A DNA stretch of 64,000 bases, taken from positions 51,533,391 to 51,597,390 of the forward strand of contig CM054179.1 of assembly GCA_028829895.1 (NCBI GenBank). Direction: 5' to 3'. This stretch comes from Sinotaia quadrata (lineage: Eukaryota > Mollusca > Gastropoda > Architaenioglossa > Viviparidae). This document shows, one piece after another, positions 62,969 to 64,000 of this stretch (the first letter of the stretch is position 1; every line of letters begins with the position of its first letter). The notes under the pieces were generated by a model, which was given only the letters and a program-made list of their open reading frames with translations, was not told where the DNA came from and made no database searches. Position numbers and translations under genes: made by a program.

Positions 62969-64000
62969 GTATGATTTATTCTCTCTCTCTCTCTCTCTCT
63001 CTCTGTCTATCTCTCTCTCCATCTATCTATCTATATATATATATATAGTTTATTGAGTAAAACACCAGTATTAAAATAATACATCTTGAACTAGTTAAAA
63101 CTCTTAAATTATCTTAAAATCAGAGAGTGGATTTATTGGATACATTTTATGATTATTGATTGTTTGCAAAATAATGCATCCTTTCTAAAATTTTGTGGGT
63201 AATATCTGCCTGTTTGGCTGGTAGGAGGTTTGACAAATTTTGCATAGTTCAACTAATTTAAATTGCACAAAGTAGTGAACATGTACCATCCCTTTCATTG
63301 TTGGAGTCTTTCAAAATTCATTTACATTCCTTGTAAATGCTATTTTGTGAATTGACAAAGTTTAAACTCTAACACAGTTAAATAATTTTTAGTTTCTTGT
63401 ACATCTTACACTAGCTTAGAAATAATCTAGATTAATATACATTTTATAAACATCCACATACCCAATCATAAATCATGTGATTAATTTAGCATAAAATATT
63501 TTTAATTGTTTATAATATACTCAGTATACAAGTTTAGATTTGTATATAGTCATTTTCTACTGGTTAAGAATCATAGATTTCTCTTTAAGGGTTTTATCTT
63601 GTATGATCCAATGACCAATCCTCAGAAATCTTCCAACACCACTGGTTAATCCATAAATCCTATCATTAATTGAAAATGATATATCTTTAATCAAAGTTAC
63701 ATGAACTTAATCAAAGCTATAAGATATTAATAAAAGCTAGAAATGAATGAAGAAAAGGTGAGTGCATTTTGGATAAATCGACATTGTCACCAAATAGTGA
63801 TTTCTTAAAAAAGAAAACTGTAATCCAAAGTTGTGTTTTTATTAGTGTTCATTTCTACTTACTATTCAACACTGTTTAGTTATTATGAATTGATTGAATA
63901 CATTCATACTTATGTATTAATTACAGTTTAGTATATTGTGTTTTCTTTACCAACATTTATATGTTTCAGCACAAACACTGATACATAATATAATGGTAAT
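62969..64000 (+). other. CASP2: Start of the last visible caspase intron
   Basis: The GTATGA donor opens the intron. I found no frame encoding the expected GSWYI-type small-subunit motif before the window ends, so the final exon or exons lie to the right. Confidence 0.7.
62980..63047. repeat. (CT)n / (CTAT)n / (AT)n compound microsatellite
   Basis: A CT run passes into CTAT and then AT repeats. It starts 11 bp after the donor of the last visible caspase exon. Confidence 0.95.

Overview
This is an AT-rich eukaryotic window. It has short coding exons joined by kilobase-scale GT-AG introns, many microsatellites and minisatellites, and decayed DNA transposons. Nothing in it looks bacterial. The gene content and the look of the repeats suggest an invertebrate bilaterian, most likely a lophotrochozoan such as a mollusc. 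That assignment is inference, because no single marker proves it.

Four protein-coding genes can be supported, with exon joins deduced by hand from reading frame and splice sites. (1) A TCF19-like chromatin reader (+ strand, about 3577-17992) has the back half of an FHA domain, a long Ser/acidic disordered middle and a C-terminal PHD finger; its first exon is not in the window. (2) CYB5D1, a cytochrome-b5-like domain protein (- strand, 34913 down to 30633), is complete in four exons. (3) NAA38/LSMD1, the Sm-fold auxiliary subunit of the NatC N-terminal acetyltransferase (+ strand, 35217-39211), is complete in four exons. (4) A CARD-containing initiator caspase closest to caspase-2 (+ strand, 52429-62968) has its CARD, large subunit and the start of the small subunit here and runs off the right edge.

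CYB5D1 and NAA38 start head to head, with 303 bp between their start codons. To my knowledge they are also adjacent and divergent in human (17p13.1), so this looks like a bidirectional promoter kept over deep animal divergence. TCF19 and CYB5D1 converge on a 12.6 kb gap. NAA38 and the caspase are tandem, separated by 13 kb.

The rest is intron and intergenic DNA. It holds a broken piggyBac copy at the left edge, a 740-bp hAT deletion derivative with a perfect 8-bp target duplication (2227-2982), a second internally deleted hAT relic (about 44495-45345), a possible Tc1/mariner relic (47.7 kb), a LINE 3' end with a GATA-type tail (50.1 kb) and two families of dispersed repeats present as pairs. 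There are also at least ten tandem arrays, two of which share a period near 76 bp with a dimeric higher-order pattern. I see no tRNA, rRNA or CRISPR. The genes act in separate processes (chromatin reading, a haem-type domain protein, co-translational acetylation, cell death), and nothing suggests a dedicated new multi-gene system.
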